Part shown: positions 10,003-20,461 of the stretch, piece after piece
Layout of the letters: every line of letters starts with the position of its first letter
How positions within the stretch are numbered: position 1 is the stretch's first letter
DNA from: Auxenochlorella pyrenoidosa
Lineage: Eukaryota > Chlorophyta > Trebouxiophyceae > Chlorellales > Chlorellaceae
DNA: 32,629 nucleotides
Assembly (NCBI GenBank): GCA_001430745.1
Contig: KQ481993.1
Location: 1,473,244-1,505,872, forward strand
Direction of reading: 5' to 3'
Notes under the pieces: model-generated
What the model saw: the letters and a program-made list of their open reading frames with translations, nothing else
The model's database searches: none
Told to the model about the DNA's origin: nothing
Made by a program: the position numbers and the translations under genes

Positions 10003-11533
10003 GAGCAAGAACCATGCAGCCTCATGGACTTTCAGGCTGCAGCTACTAGCTGCCCTTAGTTAGGGCAGCAGCATTGGAAACCAGCTTTCCCAGCAATCCA
10101 TTTGCCCCCATGTGGGCGCCCGCCGCGGGGGAAGGCGCACACCCCTAGTTTCTCTCCTCTAGTTTCTGAAAGCTTTCAACAGCTCGAACCGTGCGCCGGT
10201 CGACCCCAGCGAGAAGCAGCACCCTTCACACTCACTCGCAAGCTGCCGTAGCTAGCAGCGCCAGCCAGGCTGCCAGCACCGCGTCGGCCCTCATCGCTTT
10301 CGACGTAAAACAATCAAAGGCCTCGGCCTCTACCGCGGGGTCAGCTTCCTGGCGAAAGCGACTGCAGCCAGTCATTCCAGCGGCAGCATGCGCAGCGGCG
10401 CGGCACTCAAGTTGAGTCTCAACAATTCAGCAAGTACTGTACTGCAGCTAATGTTTTGCGAGACGTATATGGTTACGTGCGAGTTCTGTACGCAAAGCAT
10501 TAGCTGTTTTGAAGGTTCTGGGAGCAAAGGGCGCGCAAAAATTAGGGTTCGCGCGCAGAACGCCGCGGCGGCGGCGGTGAGTCCATCTGCCAGGCTGGCG
10601 TCGCTTCGAAATGCGCGGAACACGTTTTTCCACCCCAATTCAAACTTGAAGGGCGATCGAAGCCGCGCAAGCGCCCTCCAGAGAAGCCCTCGAAAAGCTT
10701 CCCGAAAAGCTGAGGTTGAGGGACATGCTCGAAGGCCAGGCCCCACACATCCCACTCAATAGTGCAAAAGACCGCGGGGGGCTGGCCGGGTCACAGGTAC
10801 TACCAGGGGTGGTCAGGAGTAGCCCCCGCCTGTCGACGGCGGAAAGCGGGTGCCCAGCCCTGAGCCAGCAGCGCCCCAAGCAGCTGGCCAGGGGGGCCAA
10901 CTATGCGCAATCTTTTGCTGTCTCAAGCATCTCCTCCCCTGATCCACACGCAAAACTTTCAGACCCCCCCAAAAATTCTTCGCCCTCAACAACTCAGCAA
11001 GTATTGTGACTTGATCGCAACGAGGTCCTCAAGGAATTGAATGTTTGTTGGTAGCTGTTTCCACTCTTTGCAGCAAGGGAATCTAGCAACGCACTGCTTG
11101 GGGCTGCTTTCTACTGCACCCCGCACCCGCGAGCGAGCTTCCTGCTTGAGAGCCAGGTGGTACTGCCGCCGCCAGCTTCAAGCGGTCTCCCTACCACCAA
11201 GGTGGCGGACTGCAGCCAGCAGACAGCAAACAAACAAAGCTGTATGTGCACCTTCCAGCCCTGTCGTGTCCTATTGTTCTGCCCAGGCCATTTTCCTGGC
11301 GTGCAGCTGCGGCATGCTCTGCCACACTCCTTGCAACCCTGTCTGCTACGAATATGAAATGAAGCAGAAAACATGCTCTGCGTTCGCCAGCAAGTGCATG
11401 TGAAGGGAGCCTGGCACGAAGGAGGAGAGTGGAGGAGAACAGCCGCTGCATTTGCTGCTCTGCCCAGCTGCGGTGGCGCATCAGCTCGCCTGCTCTCAAC
11501 ATGCAGTTCAGTCTGTTTGTCTGCCTCAGCTCA
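10003..11533. other. Gene-poor region
   Basis: About 1.5 kb has no gene I can defend. A plus-strand frame from ATG 10388 runs into GCGGTGAGTCC near 10575, which looks like a 5' splice site, but I found no convincing downstream exon. A short minus-strand frame near 10727 (MSLNLSFSGSFSRASLEG) is equally unsupported. A 24-nt near-exact direct repeat occurs at 10417-10440 and 10984-11007. The 3' UTR of the GH128 gene presumably occupies the right end. No TGTAA was found on its strand here. Confidence 0.4.
10417..11007 (+). repeat. 24-nt direct repeat pair
   Basis: Copies at 10417-10440 and 10984-11007 share 21 of 24 bases (core CTCAACAA, then TCAGCAAGTA). In one frame both read LNNSAS followed by T or I and V, so a degraded coding duplication is possible. 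Confidence 0.5.
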
Positions 11534-14268
11534 TCAGGCCTCCGTGAGCGGCCTCCATGCGCCGGACAGCGGCCCCGGCGCCTCTGCCCAGAAGCCGCAG
11601 CTGTCGCTGCAGTACCGCCGCGCCTGCGGCTCCAGCTCCGCCAGCTGGCGCCCGCCCTGCAGGTGCGCTGTGCACGGCGCGCACAGCTCGCTCCAGCCGG
11701 CGCCCTCGGGCGCAGCGCCGGCCTCTGCCGTGGCGCCAGCCTCTGCCGTGGCACTGACCTCTGCCGTGCCACTGACCTCTGCCGCGGCGCCACCTACGCC
11801 GCGCTCGGGCTGCTGCTCGTCCCCCTGGCCTGCCGTCAGCGACACATACAGCTTGCCGAGGTCTGTCAGCTCGCTTGTCGAGATGTTCAGCAGCGAGTTG
11901 CTGGTGCCTGCACAGCGGCGCGCGGCAAGGCAGGGTGGCGCAGAGGAATAGAGGGGCAATGCGGCAAGCTGGCCTAGCCGCGCACGTGCCAGCAGGGGTT
12001 GCCGCTGCTGGCAGGGGAGGCGCATGCCAGGACATAGCGCAGGGCGCAGCTGAGGCTCCCCTGGCGCGCTCCCTGCCTGCCTGCCTGGTTCCGCTCACCC
12101 AACCAACCATCTGTCTGCAGGGCAAACCAGGCGTAGCGCTCGACCCAGCCGTCGCGATCCAGCATGGGTAGCACCTCAGCCTGGGGGCAGAGGTTGGCCA
12201 GCAGGCAGCGTGCAGGGGTTAGTTAACAAGGCATTGCAGGGGGGCCATCCCCGCCTGGGCGGCTCTCCTTGGCCTGCCGCCTGGGCGGCAGGGCGGCCCG
12301 AGGCGGCCAGGGGTGTTGAGGGTGGTGCTGCAGAGCACTGGGCAACTCTGCCCGTGCTGAGAGGCAGGCAGAGGGCCAGTGCATCGCCCCCACCCCCCCA
12401 CCCCACCCCCCCACCCACACACATACACACTGTTGCGGTCGAGCAGGGGGCCAGCAGGGCGTGCCAAGAGGGGGGTTGTCAATCCAGAGCCGGCAGGCAG
12501 GCCAGCCCCTCAGCTGCACCATGTACCGTAAAATATGTACACAGCAAAATGAGCACCATGTACCGCAGGGCGCACCATGTACCGCAGGCTCCTGACGGGC
12601 GGGCCACCCGGGTTGGGGCAGGCAAACTCTGTGAGCCACACCGACCGGCCGTACTTCCTGCGCAGAGCGAGGTTCAGGGTGCGGTGCTGAGGTGGGCAGG
12701 GCCCGGAGTGGCGACGCTTGCGCACGCAGGTGGTGGCGGCGGTGATGCAGCGTGAGGGATTGATGACAGTGCTGCTGGGCAGGCAGACCCAGGCAGGCAA
12801 AACCAGGCAGGCAGGCCTCGCCTCGCGGGCAAAACCAGGCAGGCAGGCCTTGCCTGTGTTGCTGCAGGTAGGCGCGCAGCCAGCCCGGGTTGCAAGCATA
12901 GTAGTGGGCCGTCATGAAGTCGACGCGGCAGCCCTTGCAGCTGCGGGGAGGGAGGGCCGGCGGCAGGCAGGCGAGGCAGCGGGGCGCTCAACATGGGCGG
13001 GCTAACCTGCACACTCGATAGTAGGGGCATGAGCAGGCGCAGGGGCTGCAAGGCTGGCGACAAGTGGGCGCCACACGCGCAGCCAAGCGGGGGCAAGGGC
13101 AGCCCATGCAGAGCGGGCAGGCTCTGGCACCAGAGATTTACAGCGGGGGCTGCGCAGCCTGCTGCAGTGCCTGGGCCTGTGGCCCCTCTCCCCCGCTCAC
13201 GCGGCAAAGAACTGGTCCAGCCAGGCAAAGGGGTCTGCGGGGCCGATGCAGTCGCGGCCGCAGGGCGCGGCCGAGGGCGACCCCAGGCGCAGGCCCAGCC
13301 GGTCGGCAGCCGCTTCAAGCTGCGGCCAGAGGGCCTGCGTGGGTAGTGTGGTTTGGTTGGAAGGCAGGCTGGTTCGAGGACGAGGTGAGTTGCCGCCCCC
13401 AGCTGCTGCAGGCTGTCAAGGCCTTCAACTGCAGCTGCGCCGGCTGCAGTGTTGGATGTGCGCATGCACCCCCCCTTCGCCACACCCCCACCGGCCGCTT
13501 GCCCTTAGAGTATGCTGTCCCTCATCCACCCGCCTCACCGCTGCCTCCTGTGGCGTGATGCCCGCCTGCTCCTTGTGATTTGGCTCGTTGAAGCCAAGCA
13601 GCACACGGCTGCCAGGCTGCAGGGAGGTGTCCAGTTGTTCCACACCCCCTCGGCCCCACTGCACGAGGCATGACGAATGAATGAGAAGTGTAATACAAAG
13701 CAGGATGCAATGCAAGAGTCACATGGCTGCTGAAACGCTGGCGACAAGCACCATGGAGGTGCGTTGAGGGGTCGGGGCGAGACTTTGACAGCGCGCTCTG
13801 GTCAGACAGCTGCGCGGACAGGCAGGGCCCAGCCCGCCAGCAAGGCGTGCAGCTGTGGGTCATGCAGCTGCACGCTTGCCGAGGCAGGCTTGCGGGGCCG
13901 TGGTGGTGCAGCGGGGCAGCAGGACACAGACCAACCTGCATGGGGACGAACTCGACGCCGGCTGCGGCCGCCGCCTCTGCCACGCTGGCGTTCCACACGC
14001 GGGGGCCCCAGCTGTACCACCAGGTCAGTCCTTTCAGTGCAGCCAGCTCTGGCACCGTCAGGTGGGTGCTCCCAACGCCACGCTTGCGCAGGGGCCCGCT
14101 GGCAGCAGCAGCACGCCCGCCGGCGCCGCCATGGGCGGCGGGGTTGAGCTCAGTCGCCGAGAGCACGGCGTCGCCTTGCGGATGCTCGCTAGGTCGGATC
14201 GCTGCTGCTGGACAGCAGACAGAGGCTGCCAGCAGAGACAGAGACACCGCTGCGAGATACCGTGCCAT
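11534..14268 (-). CDS. Secreted GH128-type glycoside hydrolase (putative beta-1,3-glucanase)
   Basis: Seven exons: 14268-13936, 13658-13539, 13334-13201, 12940-12854, 12657-12576, 12180-12099 and 11907-11534, giving 403 residues. A signal peptide (ARYLAAVSLSLLAASVCC) opens the chain. The catalytic core carries the family signatures LTWWYSWGPRVWN, LLGFNEPN (Glu136, likely acid/base), CRVDFMTAHYYACNPGWLRA, SVWLTEFACPN (Glu235, likely nucleophile) and WVERYAWFA. Members of this family cleave beta-1,3-glucans, so wall or matrix glucan turnover outside the cell is likely. After the core there is a C-terminal extension of about 100 residues with four six-residue AE-rich repeats and two CxxC-like pairs (CAPC, CSDSC) whose role is unknown. 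The fourth intron begins with GC (donor 12853). Two donors of this gene are locally duplicated (see repeats). It lies 357 bp downstream of the phospholipase gene on the same strand. Confidence 0.88.
11721..11792 (-). repeat. Four 18-bp coding repeats (AE-V/A-S/G-x-T)
   Basis: Four tandem 18-bp units like GCCTCTGCCGTGGCGCCA lie in the last exon of the GH128 gene and encode AEVSGT, AEVSAT, AEAGAT and AEAGAA. The length is a multiple of three, so copy-number change would keep the frame. Confidence 0.85.
12516..12588 (-). repeat. Triplicated 5' splice-site motif
   Basis: GCACCATGTACCG occurs at 12516, 12553 and 12572 on the plus strand. On the coding strand each copy reads CGGTACATG followed by GTGC. 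The 12572 copy spans the donor used in my GH128 exon 5 model (exon end 12576). The two downstream copies duplicate the donor inside the intron at offsets of 19 and 56 nt. Confidence 0.75.
12797..12855 (-). repeat. 32-bp tandem duplication covering a GC donor
   Basis: GCAAAACCAGGCAGGCAGG starts at 12797 and again at 12829, period 32. The second copy includes the GC donor of GH128 exon 4 (exon end 12854). The first copy carries a near-identical GAG/GCGAGG site 32 nt further into the intron. Confidence 0.75.
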
Positions 14269-14625
14269 CTTCGCTGCACAGTGAAGCGAAGGCACCGCGG
14301 GCTGCAAAAGAAGACTGCACGAGATGTGCAACGTGCGAGCGATCAGCCCGCACGCTGGGCCACAGCTGTTCTTCTGTTCATGAGCTCCCGCCCACCCCTG
14401 GCGCCCACCCCGCAGCCACCCTGGGCGCACGATGTGGGCGGCCTGATGAAAACATGGTGTGCGGTCACTTGTTCAGATCACACAACCATGTTCAAGACCT
14501 TCCAATCCTAGGCTGCACGGAGCAGGAGCCCGGGTGGCACCCTGAAGACGGCTGCAGTGGCAGTGGCGCAGCTGGGCTTGAGGTGACACCGGGCTGCCTG
14601 CTGTGCTGCTGCATCTGGCTGCATC
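14269..14625. other. Spacer between two minus-strand genes
   Basis: This 357-bp stretch should hold the 3' UTR of the phospholipase gene and the promoter and leader of the GH128 gene. I see no gene, no clear TATA box and no TGTAA on the minus strand. Confidence 0.4.
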
Positions 14626-17600
14626 TTACGCAATGGCCTCGCACACGCCAACAGCCAGACGCAGCTGCTGCGCCGCCTGCTGCAGCGCACGCATCTCCAC
14701 GCCTCGCCCCACAAACCCGCCAACCAGCAGCACGCCTGCAGAGGGCGCAGAGGCGGCTGGGTTGGAGTTCTCTGTGGACTGGGCAAAGCACTGCCAGGCC
14801 GGCATGTGTGGTGCACAGGCAGTCAGGCGAGGGTGCGCACATCTGGTCGTCAGCAGGTATCCCCATCGCGCAGCTGCCCAACCAGCAGCACCAGCATGGC
14901 TGCACGCTCATGACAGCGTTGCATGCAGTGCACCACACCTGCCCAGCCAAAGGCGGCGCCCATGCCGGCGAGCAGAGCCACGTAGGACGCTCCCGCCGCG
15001 TCGCTGCACTGCTGCCACCAGGGCCGCGCCAGCAGCGCGCCCAGGCAGCCAAACCCCGCCGCCCAGAGGCCGGCCGCCAGCCGCACAAACTGCCGGCGGC
15101 CGCGCCGCATCCGCGCCGCCCCGGCCTCAATGGAGGCAGCGGCATGCTGGAACGGCGCCGGCCGCTGCTGCATGAGCTGCGTGAAAGAGGCCGGTGCTTG
15201 GTGCGCCGGCTCCACTTGCTGGCCGTCACCCTCCTCCTCCTGCTGCTCCTGCAGCTCCTGGCTGGTCAGCCGCCCCTTTGGGCTCCTCCCAGTTGGCGGC
15301 CCGGCTGGGCTGGCTGGAGCTGCCCCGGCTCCGGCTGCATCGCTGCCAGGTGCGCCGCCCTTGTCCCTGGGGACGCTTCCGGCCCTGCCCGGGCTCCGAC
15401 CCATTGGGGCCCTCCACCCGCCGCCGCCGCCGCTGCCGCTACGTGGGGTGTGGGTGGTGGTGTCGCCGGCGCCGCCAAAGCGCAGCACAGCAGCCACCCC
15501 CAGGTGGTCCGAGTAGCTGAAGCCCAGGCCGGTGTCTGCCAGGGCCAGCTCAGCGACCAGAGGGCGCCCCGAGGTGAGCAGGTAGTCGATGCGGGCGGGG
15601 CGGTGGCCCGCGCCCGCGGCTGCAGCAGGCGGCGCGCAGGCGCGGGCGGGCGGGTGGGCATAGATTCCGACGGGCGTGCCCGCAGGGTTGGGGAACAGGG
15701 GCAGCTTGGGGAAGGGGTGCATGCCCCCGGTGGCTCCCCGTCGAGCCCTGCTGCAGCACCGCCAGGCACCCAAGCAGAGCAGCGCATGCAAGGCACGCCG
15801 TGGAGCGGCGGCAGCGTGGCGCATCCTCAACGCACTTGTGTAGCTGCTCTCCAGGGCGTTGGCGGTGGCTCCCATCAGCAGCGGCTCGGCCACCACCCAG
15901 GCGTCCCGCAGCTGCGGCAGCAGCGCCTGCAGCGCGGGCACGGGCGCAGCGGGCCGGGCGCTGCTAGATGCTGTGCAGGCTCGCTCATGTGCGGCGGGTG
16001 CGGCGCACGCCTGGGGGCGCCTGCACGAGCCAACATTCCACCACGGCAGGCTGGAGCCGCGCAGCCGGTCAGAGGAAGGCAGGTTGTTCAACTCTTACAT
16101 CCACATGCCCGCCCACCTGCAGCACAGCCAGCTCCAAAGTGTCTGGCGCGGCATTCAGGTCCCCGCCAAGCACCACGCCCGCGGCCCCGCGGCTGCGCCC
16201 AGCCACAAACCCCGCCAGCTCAAGCACCTGCTGCGGCAGGGGCCAACCTGGGACCAGACCGCTTAGAACGAGCGCGGCCCGGCCCCGCGCAGCCTGCCGC
16301 AGCTGAGCACGTGTGCTCGACATGCATAAGCTCGCGCGGCGCGCTGGCGCATGCCTCCACAGCGCATGCCAGCTCTGGCCAAAGCGGCCCGCCTCCCCTG
16401 GCATGTGGGCATGGAGAACCGGCACTTGCCTGCAGCAGGCGCACCCCCGCAAGGGCATCCCGTGGCAGGCGGCACTCGGGCGGCAGGCCCGGCGCGCCCC
16501 ACTGCCAGCGCTGGCCATAGTTGGCAGACAGGTGGGTCTGCGGTGCGGGCAGCAGGGCTTGAACATTGAAGCATGCCTTCTGGTTGGCTTTGCCTCGCAG
16601 GCGAACAATGCAAGGCATATGGAGGGCGGCTGAGCAGCGCAACGGCGCAGCGGAAGCGCAACAGGCTCCAGTTCGTCCGTGCCGGCACCATGCGGCTCAC
16701 ATTGAACACCGACAGCAGGCCCGCTGGTGTCTGCAGCGCCGCCCAGCCCACGCCCTTGCCGGCGTAAAAGTCGCCGCAGAGCAGGGCAGCCAGGTCGCCC
16801 CGCGCGCTATACGGGTGAAAGGCCACCTGCGCAGGGGCCGGGGCAGGGAGGGGTGGCGGGCGGCAGGCGAAGCATCACCGCATGCAAGGGGTGGCGCGGT
16901 AGGCAGAGGAAAGCGACGTGGCAGGAAACTTGGTGCAGCACACCTTGAATGTGCCCGGCACACTGGAAGCACCCGCAGGTGCCCATGCTGCCGGCCACTC
17001 CTGCAGCACCCCTGCTGGCTGACCCCTCACCTCGGCAATTGGGTAGCGGCTGAGCAGCAGCAGCCCCGAGCCGATGGCTCCCGAGCTGTAGTGGTGGCTG
17101 TGTGGCAGCCTCCCCTCCGCCCCTGCCTGCGCTGGAGGCAGGTCAGGTGGCGCAGGCTCGGCAGGGGGTTGCAGACAGCCATGCTGCCGCTGTTTGCCTG
17201 CTTGACCAGCCAGCGAGCAAGGTAGGGCACGCAGGTGGAGCATTTGCTGGCCTTGGAGGGGCTGCTGCAACCCGTTGCTGCAAACTGTTATGGGCACTCC
17301 GTCCCACCTGGCGCAGCGCCTCCACGTCTGCCTCCACCCAGCACTCCTGCAGCAGCACCACGTCGGCGGCACAGGCTTCGCTCCTGCACCAGTGCGGCAG
17401 GAACGGCAGGCAGGCTCACGTCGGCACGGGGAGGGTGGCAAGGTGTGTCAGCTATCTGGTGGCGGACGTACACCTTGCCGGTGGTTGACATGCCAATCCT
17501 TGGTGTTGGGATGCAGGCTGGCATGCCACGTTGCAATGCAGCAAACCCAGCAAAGGGGAGTGGACAGAAGGGGGTGGGCAAAGGGCCGGCCTCGTGCCTG

Positions 17601-17692
17601 AGGAACGCCGCCAGTGCCGCCATCCGCTGCTCCCGCTGTCGGCTGACCAGCCACAGCCCCCAGCAATTTAATGTCAGCACAGAAACCTCCAT
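14626..17692 (-). CDS. Neutral sphingomyelinase / ISC1-type phospholipase C
   Basis: Nine exons: 17692-17598, 17383-17308, 17126-17031, 16826-16701, 16537-16430, 16230-16117, 15926-15832, 15747-14939 and 14735-14626, giving 542 residues. The endonuclease/exonuclease/phosphatase fold is complete: VLTLNCWGLW (residues 5-14), VVLLQECWVEAD (Glu45, metal binding), YSSGAIGSGLLLLSRYPI, FNTHLSANYGQ (His133), VVLGGDLNAAP (Asp191, Asn193), RIDYLLTSG and SYSDHLGV (Asp316, His317). A Gly/Pro/Gln/Glu-rich linker follows, then two membrane helices near the C-terminus (FVRLAAGLWAAGFGCLGAL and SYVALLAGMGAAFGWAGVLL) and a short helix (GVEMRALQQAAQQLRLAVG). This matches the architecture of SMPD2/ISC1 enzymes, which hydrolyse sphingomyelin or inositol phosphosphingolipids to ceramide. 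In an alga the latter substrate is more likely. Donors at 17597 and 16429 are GC. The join 15832/15747 is the weakest; the acceptor could lie 3 nt upstream. Confidence 0.9.
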
Positions 17693-18268
17693 TGGGGGAG
17701 GGGCGCCGCAAGTGCACGAGAGCGCACGAGGGTTCTGCCTTGCTGCCAGAGGCACCTCTGGAAGGCGCGGAGCTCCCGATCGGCAATGCGAGTAGTCGAA
17801 ACAAAGGACAGAGGGCAATAAACTGGAAGATTCAGTGCATGCTTCGCCTGCTGTATTTTCATTGCCCGCTTCGCCCGTTTGTGTCTATTTCTCCATTGTC
17901 GGCGCATGAGGGCACCAAGGTGAGGCGGATCCCCGCTCCTGATCACTCCTGGCGGCCCTCATCTCTTTGACTGCTCTTCGTGTCCCTTGTTCGCTCGCTC
18001 TGCAGCGGCCAGGGACTGGCCCAAGAGGACCCTGCAGTGCTACAGCATCACACCGACTGCAGCTGGCACACTGTGCGTCCCGCCAATTGTTGCCGCCGCC
18101 GTTGCCACCGCTCCCATTGGCCACAAACGCTGCCGCTCCCTGCACAACCCTCTGCTGTGCGCACAGACACTAGTAGTCTAGGGGCGCTGCTCAACAAGAC
18201 CAATAGCGGCCTGCAGCTCGTGCAGCGCGGCGTGAACTGGAGCAGCAGCAGTAGCAGCAGCAGCAGCC
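17693..18268. other. Divergent promoter region (phospholipase / SFT2)
   Basis: This 576-bp region separates two divergent start codons and must hold both promoters and leaders. It ends in a run of AGC/AGT triplets (about 18238-18266) just before the SFT2 ATG. No clear TATA box and no extra gene are seen. Confidence 0.45.
18238..18267 (+). repeat. AGC triplet repeat in SFT2 leader
   Basis: About nine AGC/AGT triplets end two bases before the ATG at 18269. They are out of frame with the SFT2 start, so they belong to the leader. Confidence 0.7.
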
Positions 18269-20028
18269 ATGCCAGTGTGGCTCGACCGCATGAAGAGTGC
18301 TGTGGGCCTGGCAGAGGAGGAGGAGCAGGCAGAGGCCGGCCTGCTGCAGCAGCTGGACGAGGCCACAAGTGAGAGGTTCTTGTAGCCGCCGTTGCATGAA
18401 TCCTCCAGCTGTGGACACCTGCAGCTGCACCGAGTTCGTTGTTTCTGTCACTGCTGAGGGTGCATGAGCTGTCCAGCAGCACCACCAGCGCCAGGCCAAT
18501 GAGTGTATTACGTGCTGCTGCCTGCTGCCCCGCCTGGTGCGCGCAGCGCTGGACCGCACGCAGCGCACGATCGGCTTTGCATTCTGCTTTGGGTTCGGCC
18601 TGCTGCTCTCGTTCATGGTGGGTGCTGCGCCCTGCCCCGCCACGACATCACCCGCTCGCAACTAGCTTGCTGGCGCTGCTGCACGCAACTCCTGCTTATG
18701 CGAGCAGCCACAGTCGGCTGCTGCCACGGCTCGCCTGGTTGCATTCCTCTCTTGATGTCACGGTGCTCCCCTGCCTTTGCTTGCTGCAGGCCCCCATGTT
18801 CCTGTTCCGGTGTGTGTGTGAAGTGGCAGCGCCAAGGGCTGGGAAAGGGGCTGCCGAGCAGGGCGCCCCGCGCTGTTCACACGAAGTGCCAGCGACCCTG
18901 CGTGGTTGCGCAAGCGGGGCGTGCTCCCCTCGTGTGCTCTGCATGTGCTTCCCTCGTATGCTCTGCATGAGTGCTGCGCACCCCTGTCCCGGCGCCCAGC
19001 GCAGGCCCACCAAGTTTGCCTCTATCTACGCAATGGGCAGCATCATGAGCCTGTGCAGGCAAGCCGGTGCACTGGCTGCCGCGCCGGCGCCGCAGCGGAA
19101 GCATTTTGCCTCCACTGGATTGCGTGCCCTGTGCCCTCCTTGTCGGCCCGTGCCTCACACTGCCGTCCTCCCCTTCCCCTTTCCTGCTGACGGCCCCCCT
19201 GCGCCCGCTGCTCCCCCTGCTCCGCCTGCAGCACACTGTTCCTGGTGAGTTCCTGGCACAAACGCCAGATATCAGGCGCAGCTTGCATCGTTATCAGTGG
19301 CACCTGCCAGCTCTTGCTACGCTGGCGGCGCTCCGTCCTTGCTGGGCCCTCCGAGCGCTACCTCTGGGCGCTGCCTGCCGCCCTCGCCTCATCCCCGTCG
19401 AGTTGGCCGAACGTCCCTGCCGGCCGCGCACCCACCTGCAGGTTGGTCCCTTCAAGCAGATCAAGCGCATGTTTGACGGCAAGCGCTGGGTGGCCACCAG
19501 CCTCTACCTCGGCTCCCTTGTCTGCACCCTGGTGGCGGTGAGGCGCGCACTGCTAGGGGCGCCGCCCGGCCTCTGTGGCACTGTTGCGTGGCTCGAATTT
19601 GCCGCCGGGTGTCAACCCCCTGCGCATGCTCCACCTTCTTATTGCCTGGTCCCTGTGTGGATGGGTGCGTTGCTTGCAGGCAAGCTCTTGGCTGTTGTGT
19701 GGTCCAAGCCCTGCTCATGCTGGCCCCCAAGCCTGCAGGCGATCGTGTTCCACAGCGTCATCCTGTGCCTGCTGTGCATCATTGTCCAGGTGAGACCTCG
19801 ACTGGGCCCGAACTAATTAGAAATCAGGCTGGATGGTTCGTGCTCAGCTCGTTGTGCACCATTCTTCGCCCCCTCCCTGCTCAACAAGCCCAACGAGTCT
19901 GCCCCCTTCGCTGCCAACCCCTTCCCTTGCAGTTCTGCGCATTCATTTGGTACGCAGCCAGCTACGTGCCTTTTGCACAGGCATTCATTCTGCGCCTGCT
20001 GGGCAGGGAGGCAGACACTGCGGGATGA
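18269..20028 (+). CDS. SFT2: SFT2-family vesicle transport protein
   Basis: Eight exons: 18269-18368, 18547-18617, 18790-18809, 19005-19058, 19232-19244, 19442-19537, 19739-19789 and 19933-20028, giving 166 residues, the usual length for the family. The Asp/Glu-rich N-terminus leads into TTLDRTQRTIGFAFCFGFG (first helix), then RPTKFASIYAMGSIMSLCST, LFLVGPFKQIKRMF, the third helix (LYLGSLVCTLVAAIVFHSV) and FCAFIWYAASYVPFAQAF. These are the conserved SFT2 helices and the STLFLxGPxKQ loop. SFT2 proteins are four-helix Golgi membrane proteins acting in fusion of endosome-derived vesicles with the Golgi. Two exons are tiny (20 and 13 nt), yet both encode conserved residues and preserve phase. The intron after 19058 starts with GC. 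TGTAA at 20078-20082 is the likely poly(A) signal. Confidence 0.9.
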
Positions 20029-20461
20029 CTGCCTCAGCAGTAATGCTGCCTGCTGAGAATTGCTGTGCGGGCATAACTGTAATCTGCCTGTGTCGACAGC
20101 AAGGGTCGCTACAAAGAGGGCTGCATTTGCAGGCCACAAAACCAATTGGCAGTGCCAGTTTGGCAGACAGAGGCATGAAAGACAGACAAAATTGGGCTGC
20201 AAGACGCAGCAACAAAAGGGGCTGATAGAGCGTTTACGAGCAGCAAACGCTGAGCTGATTGCATGCACAGGACGTATGGAGCACATGCATGACAAGACGT
20301 ATGGGACGCATGCATAACGATTGGATTGGGGTTTGAAGGGGTTTGCGCTGTTGGTTGCAGGGCCAACCAATGCAAGGGCATACGGGGACAAGGCTGCCAC
20401 GCAGCTTGTCATACTCTGGTGTTTTTTCTTCGGTGCACTGCAGGGCAGGCACCTGCAGGAC
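20029..20461. other. Convergent 3' intergenic region
   Basis: This lies between the stops of SFT2 (+) and the ferredoxin-TPR gene (-). Apart from the SFT2 TGTAA I see no gene. No TGTAA for the minus-strand gene was found here. Confidence 0.4.
20078..20082 (+). terminator. TGTAA poly(A) signal of SFT2
   Basis: TGTAA lies 50 nt past the SFT2 stop codon. Confidence 0.6.

Noticed and set aside
10543..10549. TTAGGGT as telomeric repeat
   Set aside because: Only one copy is present. An array would be needed.
14262..16520. Plus-strand open frame of about 750 codons
   Set aside because: It is antisense to the phospholipase exons and introns. It is open because the GC-rich opposite strand lacks stops, and it shows no domain or splice logic.
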